Notes: a model not told the origin generated them from the letters alone. A stretch of 64,000 bases of DNA from Piscinibacter sp. XHJ-5 (GCF_029855045.1 NZ_CP123228.1:1426001-1490000); one strand, 5' to 3'. Counted from the first letter of the stretch, positions 48,723 through 58,651 are shown. A program made the numbers and translations.

Positions 48723-49823
48723 ATGCTGAAACTCGAATCCCGTCCCGCCCCCAGCAAGCTGATGTCCGTCGCATCGCCCGTGCTCGCGCTGGCGATCACC
48801 GTCGTGCTCGGCGTGATCCTCTTCATGCTGCTCGGCAAGGACCCGCTGCGCGGGCTGCAGGTGTTCTTCATCGAGCCGGTGAAGAGCGGCTATGCGCTGT
48901 CCGAGCTGGCCCTGAAGGCGACCCCGCTGCTGCTGATCGCGCTGGGCCTGTCGCTGTGCTTTCGCTCCAACGTGTGGAACATCGGCGCCGAAGGCCAGTA
49001 CATCATCGGCGCCATTGCCGCGGGCGGCGTCGCGATGATGGCCGACAAGGACACGAGCCGCGCGATCGTGCTCGCCATCCTCGCCGCCGGCGTGCTGGGC
49101 GGCATGGCGTGGGCCGGCATCGTCGCCTTCCTGCGCGACAAGGCCAACGCCAACGAGATCCTGGTGAGCCTGATGCTGGTGTACGTGGCCGAGATGGTGC
49201 TGAGCTACCTCGTCTACGGGCCCTGGAAGGATCCCGCCGGCTACAACTTCCCGCAGACCATCAGCTTCCTCGACCCGACCAAGATCCCGCGGCTCGTCAC
49301 CGGGTGGCGCGTCAACATCGGGGCGGTCATCGCGCTGCTCGCGGTGGCGGCGTTCTGGCTGTTCCTGTTCCGCGTCTATGCGGGGTTCCAGCTCCAGGTG
49401 GGCGGGCTCGCGCCGATGGCGGCGCGCTACGCCGGCTTCTCGTCGCGCAGGGCGCTGTGGATGGCCATGCTCGGCTCGGGCGGCATGGCCGGCCTGGCCG
49501 GCGCGCTGGAAGCGGCCGGACCGCTCGGCCAGCTGACGCCGCACGTGCCGGCGGGCTACGGCTTCGCCGCCATCATCGTCGCCTTCGTGGGCCGGCTGCA
49601 TCCGGTGGGCGTGGTCTTCTCGGCCATCCTGATGAGCATGTTCTACATCGGCGGCGAGCTCGCGCAGTCGCGCCTGGGCCTGCCCAAGTCGCTGACCGGC
49701 GTGTTCCAGGGCCTGCTGCTGTTCACGTTGCTGGCCTGCGACACGCTCATCTACTACCGCCTGCGGTGGCAGTCCGCGCCGCGCGGCCATGCCGTCGCGC
49801 CTGCCGTCGCCAAGGGAGCATGA
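48723..49823 (+). CDS. ABC transporter permease 1, nucleoside/purine type
   Basis: A 366-residue inner-membrane permease of the BPD_transp_2 family (NupB/YufP-like), with about nine hydrophobic segments. Family marks are LCFRSNVWNIGAEGQYIIGAI (about residues 79-99), VSLMLVYVAEM and GYGFAAIIVAFVGRLHPVG. The start ATG follows GAGGTG with correct spacing; a GTG nine bases earlier is possible. It lies 10 bases after the ATPase gene and 1 base before the second permease gene, so all three are co-translated parts of one importer. Confidence 0.93.
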   Translation: MLKLESRPAPSKLMSVASPVLALAITVVLGVILFMLLGKDPLRGLQVFFIEPVKSGYALSELALKATPLLLIALGLSLCFRSNVWNIGAEGQYIIGAIAAGGVAMMADKDTSRAIVLAILAAGVLGGMAWAGIVAFLRDKANANEILVSLMLVYVAEMVLSYLVYGPWKDPAGYNFPQTISFLDPTKIPRLVTGWRVNIGAVIALLAVAAFWLFLFRVYAGFQLQVGGLAPMAARYAGFSSRRALWMAMLGSGGMAGLAGALEAAGPLGQLTPHVPAGYGFAAIIVAFVGRLHPVGVVFSAILMSMFYIGGELAQSRLGLPKSLTGVFQGLLLFTLLACDTLIYYRLRWQSAPRGHAVAPAVAKGA

Positions 49824-49824
49824 G

Positions 49825-50745
49825 ATGGAACAGCTCGCCCTGCTCATCGCCGCCACGCTGAACGCGGGCACCGTGCTGGCCTTCGCCGCACTCGGCCTGC
49901 TGATCAACGAACGCGCCGGCATCGTCAACCTCGGCGCCGAAGGGATCATGCTGGTCGCCGCGATCGCCGGCTTCGCGACCTGCGCGCACACCGGCAACGA
50001 CTGGCTCTCGTTCGCGGCCGGCATGGGCGCCGGCGCGCTGCTCGCGCTCGTCTTCGGCTGGCTGGTGATCTGGCTCAACACCAACCAGTACGCGAGCGGC
50101 CTGGCGCTGGCCCTCTTCGGCGCCGGCTTCTCGGCCTTCGTCGGCATCTCGTACACGCAGGCCAAGCTGCCGGAGCGGGTGCACTACCAGATCGCGGGCC
50201 TCGCCGACATTCCCTTCATCGGGCCGGCGCTGTTCAAGCAGCATCCGATGGTGTATCTCGCGATCGCCCTGACGGTGGGCCTTGCCTGGTTCTTCAACCG
50301 CTCGCGCGCCGGACTGGTGCTGCGCGCCGTCGGCGAGTCGCCCGACTCGGCGCATGCGCTGGGCTATCCGGTGCGCCGCATCCGGCTGCTGGCGGTGGTC
50401 GTCGGCGGGGCGCTGTGCGGGCTGTCGGGCGCCTACATCTCGGTGATCTACACGCCGCTGTGGGTCGAAGGCATGGTCGCCGGCAAGGGCTGGATCGCGC
50501 TGGCGCTGACGACCTTCGCGACCTGGCGTCCGGCCCGCGTCCTGCTGGGCGCCTACCTGTTCGGCGGCGTGACGATGCTGCAGTTCCACCTGCAAGGCGA
50601 AGGCGTCGAAGTGTCCAGCCAGCTGCTGACCATGCTGCCGTACCTGGCGACCATCGTCGTGCTGGTGCTGATCTCGCGCAATGCGACTTGGATACGCGTC
50701 AATATGCCGGCTTCCCTCGGGAAGCCATTTTTCCCGGGTTCATGA
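49825..50745 (+). CDS. ABC transporter permease 2, nucleoside/purine type
   Basis: A 306-residue permease partner (NupC/YufQ-like) with about eight helices. Marks are AALGLLINERAGIVNLGAEGI (residues about 20-40), SGLALALFGAGFSAFVGI and GKGWIALALTTFATWRP. It begins one base after permease 1 ends. Its last 13 residues, MPASLGKPFFPGS, are encoded by a 42-base element repeated 74 bases downstream with almost only synonymous differences; the element also folds as a hairpin over the stop region. Confidence 0.93.
   Translation: MEQLALLIAATLNAGTVLAFAALGLLINERAGIVNLGAEGIMLVAAIAGFATCAHTGNDWLSFAAGMGAGALLALVFGWLVIWLNTNQYASGLALALFGAGFSAFVGISYTQAKLPERVHYQIAGLADIPFIGPALFKQHPMVYLAIALTVGLAWFFNRSRAGLVLRAVGESPDSAHALGYPVRRIRLLAVVVGGALCGLSGAYISVIYTPLWVEGMVAGKGWIALALTTFATWRPARVLLGAYLFGGVTMLQFHLQGEGVEVSSQLLTMLPYLATIVVLVLISRNATWIRVNMPASLGKPFFPGS
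50704..50745 (+). repeat. 42-base coding-hairpin element, copy A
   Basis: This is the 3' end of permease 2: codons for MPASLGKPFFPGS and TGA. CTCGGGAA (50716-50723) pairs with TTCCCGGG (50731-50738) around a 7-base loop. Copy B lies at 50820-50861. Confidence 0.85.
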
Positions 50746-50778
50746 GCCCGGGCGACGAGCCGCCTCTAGCCCGGGCTC
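50744..50778. terminator. Strong GC hairpin after permease 2
   Basis: GAGCCCGGGC and GCCCGGGCTC form perfect 10-base arms around a 15-base loop, beginning in the permease stop codon. A second hairpin, CCCCCTCGGGGGG, follows at about 50781-50793. No T-run is present. They may attenuate transcription between permeases and the receptor gene. Confidence 0.5.
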
Positions 50779-50819
50779 AGCCCCCTCGGGGGGCGCCTTG
50801 GCGGGGGCCTCGTTGTTTC

Positions 50820-50861
50820 ATGCCGGCGTCGCTGGGGAAGCCGTTTTTCCCCGGCTCATAA
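50820..50861 (+). repeat. 42-base coding-hairpin element, copy B
   Basis: It reads ATG to TAA and again encodes MPASLGKPFFPGS, but with different third bases from copy A. GCTGGGGAA (50831-50839) pairs with TTCCCCGGC (50847-50855). It ends 32 bases before the BmpA start codon and could be a 13-codon leader ORF or a gene remnant. No ribosome site of good quality is seen before its ATG. Confidence 0.8.
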
Positions 50862-50893
50862 TCTCGCTCGCTCTCAACCTCGGAGATCACAAG

Positions 50894-52048
50894 ATGACCT
50901 GTTCGAAGCTCACGGCCTGGGCTGCCGTCGCTGCCGTGGCCGCGCTCGCGGGCTGCGGCAAGAAGGAGGAAGCTCCCACCACCACCGCCCAGGCGCCTGC
51001 GCCGGCCGCGTCGGCGGCCGCGCCTGCCAAAGCCGAGAAGCTCAAGATCGCCTTCGCCTACATCGGCCCGGTGGGCGACGGCGGCTGGACCTTCGCGCAC
51101 GACAACGGCCGCAAGGCGGTCGAGAAGGAATTCGGCGACAAGGTCGTCACCAGCTTCACCGAGAGCGTGCCCGAGGGCCCGGACGCCGAGCGCGTCATCC
51201 GCGACATGGTGGGGCAGGGCAACAAGCTGATCTTCGGCACCACCTTCGGCTACATGGACTACATGCTGAAGGTCGCCGGCGACGCCAAGGACGTGAAGTT
51301 CGAGCACTCCACCGGCTACAAGACCGCGGAGAACCTGCGCACCTACGACAGCCGCACCTACGAAGGAGCCTACATGGCAGGCGTGATCGCCGGCGGCATG
51401 ACCAAGACCAACGTGCTGGGCGTCGTCGGCTCGGTGCCCATCCCGGAGGTGGTGCGCAACATCAACAGCTTCACGCTGGGCGCGCAGTCGGTGAACCCGA
51501 AGATCAAGACCAAGGTGGTGTGGGTCAACAAGTGGTTCGACCCGCCCAAGGAGACCGAGGCCGCGCAGTCGCTGCTCAACGGCGGCGCCGACGTGCTGAT
51601 GCAGAACACCGACTCCAAGGCGGTGCTGCAGACGGCCGAGAAGGCCGGCAAGTACGCCTTCGGCTGGGACAGCGACATGACCGCCTACGGCCCGAAGGCG
51701 CACCTCGCGTCGGCCGTCATCAACTGGGCCCCGTACTACATCAAGGCCACGCGCGACGCGCTCGAAGGCACCTGGAAGACCGGCCAGGCGTGGTGGGGCG
51801 TCAAGGAAGGCGCGATCGACCTCGTGTCGATCTCCGACCAGGTCCCGGCCGACCTGAAGACCAAGGTCCAGGGCGTCAAGGCCGGCCTGAAGGATGGCAG
51901 CTACGTCATCTGGAAGGGCCCCATCGTCGACAACACCGGCAAGGAAGTGCTGAAGAAGGACGAGGCCGCCGACGACAAGTTCCTGGGCGGCATCAACTTC
52001 TTCGTCAAGGGCGTCGAAGGCAAGGTGCCGGGCGGGGACAAGAAGTAG
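50894..52048 (+). CDS. BmpA-family nucleoside-binding lipoprotein
   Basis: A 384-residue periplasmic receptor of the BmpA/PnrA family (Bmp domain), anchored through Cys21 of a lipobox (ALAGC). A Pro/Ala/Thr linker (residues about 27-46) leads to the ligand domain: AFAYIGPVGDGGWTFAHDNG, FGTTFGYMDYM, FEHSTGYKTAENL and GVVGSVPIPEVVRNIN. These proteins bind nucleosides or purines for the ABC permeases encoded upstream. A GGAG precedes the ATG. A terminator-like hairpin follows the stop, so downstream genes may be expressed less or separately. Confidence 0.93.
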   Translation: MTCSKLTAWAAVAAVAALAGCGKKEEAPTTTAQAPAPAASAAAPAKAEKLKIAFAYIGPVGDGGWTFAHDNGRKAVEKEFGDKVVTSFTESVPEGPDAERVIRDMVGQGNKLIFGTTFGYMDYMLKVAGDAKDVKFEHSTGYKTAENLRTYDSRTYEGAYMAGVIAGGMTKTNVLGVVGSVPIPEVVRNINSFTLGAQSVNPKIKTKVVWVNKWFDPPKETEAAQSLLNGGADVLMQNTDSKAVLQTAEKAGKYAFGWDSDMTAYGPKAHLASAVINWAPYYIKATRDALEGTWKTGQAWWGVKEGAIDLVSISDQVPADLKTKVQGVKAGLKDGSYVIWKGPIVDNTGKEVLKKDEAADDKFLGGINFFVKGVEGKVPGGDKK

Positions 52049-52070
52049 ACGCTGCCGGATCGACCACGGC

Positions 52071-53218
<1,148 letters not shown>

Positions 53219-53282
53219 AGTTCACGGCGCACGGCGTGCCCCCGCCGTGTGCTCTCCTCCAGGGGCCATGTAGAGGAACACC

Positions 53283-54308
53283 ATGCTTCAAAACCTCGCC
53301 CGCGGCAGCATCGCCGCGTTGCTCGCGGCGCTCGCCGCACTCCCGGTCCACGGCGCGCCCCTGAAAGTCGGCTTCGTCTACGTCTCGCCGATCGGCGAGG
53401 CCGGCTGGACCTACCAGCACGACCTGGGGCGGCGCGCGATGCAGCAGGCCCTCGGCGACCAGGCGGAGGTCACCGTGGTCGAGGCGGTGGCCGAGGGCCC
53501 CGACTCGGAGCGCGTGATGCGCGACCTTGCGGCACAGGGCCATGGCCTCGTCTTCGCGACCAGCTTCGGCTACCTGGAGCCTGCGCTGCGTGTCGCGGCG
53601 CAGTTTCCCGAGGTGAAGTTCGAGCATGCCGGCGGCTACAAGACCGCGCCCAACCTCAACACCTACAACGCCCGCTACTACGAGGCGCGCTACCTCGCCG
53701 GCCTGCTGGCCGGCAAGACGAGCAAGGGCGGCATCGCGGGCTATGTGGCCGGCTTCCCGGTCCCCGAGGTCATCCAGGGCATCAACGCCTTCGCCATCGG
53801 CATGCGTGAAGCGAATCCCCAGGCCCAGGTGAAGGTGCTGTGGCTCAACTCCTGGTTCGATCCGGCGCGTGAGCGCGAGGCGGCGCTGACGCTGATCCAC
53901 CAGGGCGCCGACGTGCTGACCAACCACAGCGGATCGCCGGCGGTGGCGCAGACCGCGCAGGAGCAGGGCGTGAAGCTCGTCGCGTACCAAAGCGACATGC
54001 GCCGCTTCGCGCCGCAGGCGCAGCTCACCGCCATCGTCCACCAATGGGGCGGCTACTACACCCGGGCGGCCCGCGCCGTGATCGCGGGCACCTGGAAGCC
54101 GCAGCCGGTGTGGGGCGGGCTGAAGGACGGGTTCATCACGCTGGCGCCCTATGGCGCGGACGTGCCGAAGGACGTGGTCGCGCTGGTCGAAGCGAAGCGC
54201 CGGGCGATCGTCGAGGGCAGCTTCAAGCCCTTCGGCAAGCTGAGCGATGCGCAGATCGCGGCAATGGATTCGTTCGTGCCGGGGGTGTCGGGCGCGGTGC
54301 CCAAGTAG
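53283..54308 (+). CDS. Second BmpA-like periplasmic binding protein
   Basis: A 341-residue Bmp-domain protein with a cleavable signal peptide (about residues 1-24, LAALPVHGA) but no lipobox cysteine, unlike the first receptor. Ligand-domain marks parallel it: GFVYVSPIGEAGWTYQHDLG, FATSFGYLEPAL, FEHAGGYKTAPNL and GYVAGFPVPEVIQGIN. It is only moderately similar to the first receptor, so it probably brings another purine-type ligand to the same permeases. It follows the deaminase gene after 64 bases. Confidence 0.92.
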   Translation: MLQNLARGSIAALLAALAALPVHGAPLKVGFVYVSPIGEAGWTYQHDLGRRAMQQALGDQAEVTVVEAVAEGPDSERVMRDLAAQGHGLVFATSFGYLEPALRVAAQFPEVKFEHAGGYKTAPNLNTYNARYYEARYLAGLLAGKTSKGGIAGYVAGFPVPEVIQGINAFAIGMREANPQAQVKVLWLNSWFDPAREREAALTLIHQGADVLTNHSGSPAVAQTAQEQGVKLVAYQSDMRRFAPQAQLTAIVHQWGGYYTRAARAVIAGTWKPQPVWGGLKDGFITLAPYGADVPKDVVALVEAKRRAIVEGSFKPFGKLSDAQIAAMDSFVPGVSGAVPK

Positions 54309-54331
54309 GAGGAATGGCGCCGACGCGAGCG

Positions 54332-54907
54332 TCACGGCACGCTGATGAACTGCCGATTCACCAGCGCGTTGAGCACATGGTCGCGCCATGCGCCGTCGAT
54401 GAACAGATAGTCCCGCGAGACGCCTATGCGCTCGAAGCCCAGCGCGGCGAGCACGGCGGCACTGCGGCTGTTCTCCGGGCGATGCGCCGCCTGCAGGCGA
54501 TGCAGGTGCACGCGCGGCGAGAACATCTCGGCGATGCCCGCCTGCAGCGCTTCGCGCATCAGCCCCTGGCCTTCGAGCGCCTGATCGATCTGGTAGCCGA
54601 GCATCGCGCTCTGGAAGGCACCGCGCACGATGGACGAGAAGTGCACCTGGCCCACGACGCCGGCCGGATCCTCGCGCAGTCGCAGCCAGTAGCGCACCGC
54701 GGTGCCGGCGCGGAACTCCTGCATGCCGCGCAGCAGGCGGGCGCGCTGCAGGCGCAGCGTGAAGAAGTCGGCCGGCGCCGGCGGATCCCAGCGTGCGAAG
54801 TGAGCCTGGTTGCGCCACAGGAAGTCGAGCACCTCCGGCGCCAGCGCCGCATCGGGCGCCTGCAGCAGCAGGCGGGCCGTGACCAGCCGGGACGCGGCGC
54901 GCAGCAT
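54332..54907 (-). CDS. GNAT acetyltransferase (RimJ-like)
   Basis: A 191-residue N-acetyltransferase of the RimJ/RimL type. Motif A is MLGYQIDQALEGQGLMREAL (about residues 102-121), followed by HRLQAAHRPENSRSAAVLAALGFERIG, here residues about 135-160, where PENSRSAAVLxxxGF is diagnostic. The N-terminus LVTARLLLQAPDAAL also fits. The substrate may be a ribosomal protein N-terminus or a small amine. The start ATG lies 11 bases after the OmpA-type gene's stop, and it may share that operon. Confidence 0.88.
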   Translation of the reverse strand: MLRAASRLVTARLLLQAPDAALAPEVLDFLWRNQAHFARWDPPAPADFFTLRLQRARLLRGMQEFRAGTAVRYWLRLREDPAGVVGQVHFSSIVRGAFQSAMLGYQIDQALEGQGLMREALQAGIAEMFSPRVHLHRLQAAHRPENSRSAAVLAALGFERIGVSRDYLFIDGAWRDHVLNALVNRQFISVP

Positions 54908-54918
54908 GCGCGGAAGCG

Positions 54919-56142
54919 TCACCCGCAAGGCACGATCTTGAACTCGACGCGCCGATCGAGCGCGTCGACGACGTTGTCGGTGCCGCTGCCGACGATGTTC
55001 TCGCGAAACCCCATGCCCTGCGCCTTGGTGCGCCCGGCCAGCTCGGCGGCCTCGCTGGCGAGGCGCTGCTTGATGTACGTGGCCCGCTGCAGCGACAGCG
55101 CATCGTTGACCGGCTCGGAGCCGGTGCGGCTGGTGTGGCCGACGATGCTCATGCACACCTTCGCGGCAGTGCTCTCGCGCGCGATCTGCCGCAGCCACAT
55201 GCCGTAGGCGGAACTCACCTTGGGGTCGGACCAGAACTCCGTGCCGCCGGGGTTGAACAGGAACTTCACCCCGAGCTGGTTGTACGCGATGCCCAGCGCC
55301 ACCACCTTGCCGAAGGCCTGCTCGGCCTCGGTCATGCGGCCGAGCTTGACGTTGTTGAGATAGATGCCGTTGAGCACGCGCATCTGCTCGCCGGCCGGCG
55401 TGGACAGCGCCTGGCGGTACTGGGTCAGCGAGTCCTGGTAGCGCTCGCCGTTGTAGAGCGTGGTTGCTTCATCGATCAGCGCGGCGGTCGACACGCGCTC
55501 GAAGTACACCGGGTCGGCGCGCTGGCCGGCGGCGGAGGCGGCGGTGCGGACGTAGCCCTCGACGACCTTGTCCTTCACGAGGATCGGGCTGTCGCGCCAA
55601 TAGGCGAGCGGGCTGTTGTCCAGGCCGCTGTCGGCCGCGAGCGCCGACGACTGCGCGAGCACCGTGCCGGCCTTCAGGTCGACCAGCGCGAGGTTGATGC
55701 GCAGGGGACTGCGCGGGCGGTCGGTCTGCGCGCGCGTCAGCGTGCCGGTCAGCAGCAGCTGCGCCTTCGCGATGCCGGCGGCGCGAAAGGGAAGGACCTC
55801 GAACTGCTCGTGCTGGGATGCGATGCGTTCCATGACGCGCTTTTCCAGCTGCTGCGTGAGGGCGGTCTGCTGACCGGTGGCCCCTTCGAGCATCGGGTCG
55901 ATGACGAGGCCGCGCTTGAGGAGCTTCGACTCGACCTTGGCGAGGAAGGCGGGCATTTTCTGCGTCTGCGCCACCAGCGCGTCGGTGGCTGCCATCGCCG
56001 CCTGATCGAAGGGAAGCTCGTTGCCCGAGGGCGCGGCCGCGGGAGGTGCCGCGCAGCCGGCGCAGAGCGCGGCGACCAGCGCGGCAGAGGCCCAGAAAAA
56101 TGCGCACCGAAGTGCGCGCAGCGTCGATGTGGTCGGCATCAT
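54919..56142 (-). CDS. OmpA-domain lipoprotein coupled to a Ser/Thr kinase
   Basis: A 407-residue outer-membrane-type lipoprotein. Lipobox ends at Cys30 (ALCAGC). The middle (about residues 40-270) resembles FlgO/curli-CsgG-like repeats of secretion accessory proteins (LLLTGTLTRAQ, INLALVDLKAGTVLAQS) followed by TPR-like helices. The C-terminal OmpA-like peptidoglycan-binding part has SIVGHTSRTGSEPVNDALSLQRA (about residues 325-347), GMGFRENIVGSGTDN and DALDRRVEFKIV. Its ATG overlaps the kinase stop by ATGA, so both are made together. A GAGGAGGGAG site precedes it inside the kinase gene. Confidence 0.8.
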   Translation of the reverse strand: MMPTTSTLRALRCAFFWASAALVAALCAGCAAPPAAAPSGNELPFDQAAMAATDALVAQTQKMPAFLAKVESKLLKRGLVIDPMLEGATGQQTALTQQLEKRVMERIASQHEQFEVLPFRAAGIAKAQLLLTGTLTRAQTDRPRSPLRINLALVDLKAGTVLAQSSALAADSGLDNSPLAYWRDSPILVKDKVVEGYVRTAASAAGQRADPVYFERVSTAALIDEATTLYNGERYQDSLTQYRQALSTPAGEQMRVLNGIYLNNVKLGRMTEAEQAFGKVVALGIAYNQLGVKFLFNPGGTEFWSDPKVSSAYGMWLRQIARESTAAKVCMSIVGHTSRTGSEPVNDALSLQRATYIKQRLASEAAELAGRTKAQGMGFRENIVGSGTDNVVDALDRRVEFKIVPCG

Positions 56143-57776
56143 CTGCACTCCCTCCTCAAGAACGCTGCCTCGTCGGCCGTCAGGGGCTCGAGAGAGGCCT
56201 TTTGCAGAATATCACTGCACTGCGCGGGCCTCGCCTTCATCGTAGGGGGTGCGGCGGCGGTGACGCGCGCACTGCGCCGAGGTGCTTCGCGCGGCCTCGC
56301 GGCGGCGGCCGCGGACGCCGGCAGGCCGAGGGCTTCGGCGGCTGCGGTGGTCGCGTCCGGGGGGACGTTTCCCGGCGCTTCGGCGGTGCCGGCAGCGGCC
56401 GTCGGCGTGACGGGCTCCACTGGCGCCGGCACCGGCTCGGGGACCGCCACCGCCGGGGCGGGCGCGGGCGGCGCTGCGGCCTCGATCACTGATGCCGGCG
56501 TTGCGGCCGAGGGCTCGACCCTCGGTGTCGGCGCGGGCGCGGGCGCGGCTGCGGCAGGCGCCGCACTGTCGCTCGTCGCGCCATCGATGCGCACCATCAG
56601 CATCGGCGCCGCTGTCAACAGGACCACGCCGCCCGCACCGCCGAGCCACAGGGCACGATGGCCGGTCAGCCATGACAGCGCACGCAAGGACCTCTCGCCC
56701 ACCACGGTCGTGCCGTCGCTCCATGGCGAGGCCGCGGCGGGTGCGGCGGCCGGTGCGGCCGGCAGCGGCCGCGGCGGCACCGAGGCGATGACGCTCACGT
56801 CCCGGGACGGCCTGGCCGGCGCCCGCCGGCCGGCGTCGAGCAGCGCGCGAAACTGCGCGACGTCCTGCGGCCGGTCCTTCGGCAGGATCGCCAGCGCCTT
56901 GTCGATCGCGCTCAGGAAGCCTGCGCTGTAGCGGCCGTGCGCCACGCGCGACAGCGGCTCGAGCGCGTCGCCGGTCATCATGCGCTCCACCGACGACATC
57001 GGCGTGCGGCCGGTGACGGCGTAGTAGACGACACAGGCCAGCGCGTACAGGTCGGTCCACGCGCCTTGCTGCATGTGCGGCGTGTCGCCGTACTGCTCGA
57101 TCGGCGCGTAGCCCGGCTTGAGCACCACCGTCAGCGCATGCGTCATGTCGCCGATGACGCGCCGCGCGGCGCCGAAGTCGAGCAGCAGCGGACCGTCGCG
57201 CGTGAGCAGGATGTTGTCCGGCGCGATGTCGCGGTGGAAGCAGCTCGCCTGGTGCATCACCGTCAGCGCGTCCAGCAGCGGCATCAGCCATTCGCGCAGC
57301 CGCTCCTCCTCGGGCGGCTGGGGCATCGCCGCCAGCGTGGCCTTCAGCGTCATGCCTTCGTAGTAGGGCATCGCCATGTAGGCCGTGCCGTTGGCCTGCC
57401 AGAAGCGATAGACCTTCAGCAGCGAGGGATGGTCGAACCTGGCGAGCAGCCGTGCCTCGTTGACGAAGCTCCTGAGGCCGGCTTCGAAGGTCTCGCGGTG
57501 GCGCTCGGACTTCACCGTGACGTCCTGGGAGCCGGTCGCACGCGAGGCCAGCGAGGACGGCATGTACTCCTTGACGGCGACCTCGCGCTGCAGCGACTCG
57601 TCGTAGGCGAGGTAGACGATGCCGAAGCCGCCTTCGCCGATCAGGCCGGTGATCTGCAGCCCGCCGATGCGTGTGCCCTCGGGCAGCGTATGGCCGAGAA
57701 ACGACGAGCTGCCGACGAACTGTCCGTGTTCGCCCGGGCGCGCTTGGCGCGAAGCGGTGGGAGGCCCCTCAGCCAT
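56139..57776 (-). CDS. Transmembrane Ser/Thr protein kinase with Ala/Pro-rich periplasmic tail
   Basis: A 545-residue kinase. Catalytic features: GEGGFGIVYLA (48-58), Lys69 in VAVKEY, His-Arg-Asp 181-183 and Asn188 (HRDIAPDN, with Ala where most kinases have Lys), Asp200 in LDFGAAR. A membrane helix lies near residues 376-395. The tail is very rich in Ala and Pro (about residues 400-500), ending in a short module with two cysteines (CSDILQKASLEPLTADEAAF, then LRREC). It is probably a sensor kinase spanning to the periplasm, acting with the OmpA-type lipoprotein encoded next. Confidence 0.9.
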   Translation of the reverse strand: MAEGPPTASRQARPGEHGQFVGSSSFLGHTLPEGTRIGGLQITGLIGEGGFGIVYLAYDESLQREVAVKEYMPSSLASRATGSQDVTVKSERHRETFEAGLRSFVNEARLLARFDHPSLLKVYRFWQANGTAYMAMPYYEGMTLKATLAAMPQPPEEERLREWLMPLLDALTVMHQASCFHRDIAPDNILLTRDGPLLLDFGAARRVIGDMTHALTVVLKPGYAPIEQYGDTPHMQQGAWTDLYALACVVYYAVTGRTPMSSVERMMTGDALEPLSRVAHGRYSAGFLSAIDKALAILPKDRPQDVAQFRALLDAGRRAPARPSRDVSVIASVPPRPLPAAPAAAPAAASPWSDGTTVVGERSLRALSWLTGHRALWLGGAGGVVLLTAAPMLMVRIDGATSDSAAPAAAAPAPAPTPRVEPSAATPASVIEAAAPPAPAPAVAVPEPVPAPVEPVTPTAAAGTAEAPGNVPPDATTAAAEALGLPASAAAAARPREAPRRSARVTAAAPPTMKARPAQCSDILQKASLEPLTADEAAFLRRECR

Positions 57777-57829
57777 GGCGCGATTGTGCGCGCCGTGGCA
57801 GCGGATGCGACCCCTTGCGCGTGGGATGC

Positions 57830-58651
57830 CTAGGCCAGCGCCGCTGCTTGCTCCCCGAACGCGTACATGTCCATTCCCAGCGACCCGTGCGTCACGCTGT
57901 CGTGCAGCCGGACCGGCGTGCTGTCGCGCCCGCCTGCGCCGGCGGCGACGAACCAGGGCAGCAGGTGCTCGTCGGTCGGGTGCATGTCGACGGCGTAGGG
58001 CGCGCGCCGGCGGTAGTCGAACAGCGCCTCCCAGTCGCGCACGCTGGCCTGGCCCAGCATCCAGTCGCGGAAGGCAGCGCTCTCGGGGATCTCGGGCTGG
58101 TCCGCCGGCGACCGCAGGCCGCCGGCGAAGACCCGGCGCAGGTTGTGGGTGATGCTGCCGGTGCCGAGCACGAGCACGCCTTCCCGGCGCAGCGGCGCCA
58201 GCGCTTCGCCGAGGCGGAACTGCTGCGCAGGCGACTGCGTCGCCACGAAGGCGAGCGGCAGCACCGGGATGTCGGCCTCGGGAAACAGGTAGCGCAGCGA
58301 AGTCCAGATGCCGTGGTCCAGGCCGGCCTCGTCCAGCACGTGCGCCGGCAGGTCCGCCGCCTGCAGCAGGTCGGCGACCCGCGGCGCCAGCGCCGGCGCG
58401 CCGGGCGCGTCGTAGCGCAGGGTGAACAGCTTGGGATCGAAGCCGCCGAAGTCGTACACCGCCTGGTGCTGCGCCCCGGCCAGGAGCAGCGGCTCGCGCG
58501 CCGTGGTGTGGGCCGAGATCGCGACGATGGCGTCGGGTCGGCCCAGCCGGCGGCCGAGGCGCTCCATGAACGCGCCGGCCTCGCGGGGCTCCAGCGCGAT
58601 CATCGGCGAGCCGTGGGAGACGAAGATGGACGGAAGGGTGGTCGTGGCCAT
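57830..58651 (-). CDS. LigB-family extradiol dioxygenase (4,5-DOPA dioxygenase-like)
   Basis: A 273-residue non-haem iron enzyme of the YgiD/DODA branch. Iron-binding and catalytic marks are FVSHGSPMIALE (His13), ISAHTTAREP (His near 48), LDHGIWTSLRYLFPEADIPV with His near 113, and THNLRRVF; the C-terminal VDMHPTDEHLLPWFVA is typical. It would cleave catechol-type rings between C4 and C5; the true substrate in bacteria is uncertain. No ring-degradation genes are adjacent. It lies 54 bases upstream of the kinase gene on the same strand. Confidence 0.9.
   Translation of the reverse strand: MATTTLPSIFVSHGSPMIALEPREAGAFMERLGRRLGRPDAIVAISAHTTAREPLLLAGAQHQAVYDFGGFDPKLFTLRYDAPGAPALAPRVADLLQAADLPAHVLDEAGLDHGIWTSLRYLFPEADIPVLPLAFVATQSPAQQFRLGEALAPLRREGVLVLGTGSITHNLRRVFAGGLRSPADQPEIPESAAFRDWMLGQASVRDWEALFDYRRRAPYAVDMHPTDEHLLPWFVAAGAGGRDSTPVRLHDSVTHGSLGMDMYAFGEQAAALA

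Noticed and set aside
50415..50861. A 148-codon frame covering the permease 3' end and ending in copy B
   Set aside because: It overlaps permease 2 out of frame and has antisense-like composition. Only the final 13 codons from the ATG at 50820 merit attention.
56139..57776. Kinase taken as inactive because HRDxK reads HRDIAPDN
   Set aside because: Ala at this position is familiar in a bacterial kinase subgroup; the Lys, Asp and Asn needed for ATP/Mg are all present.
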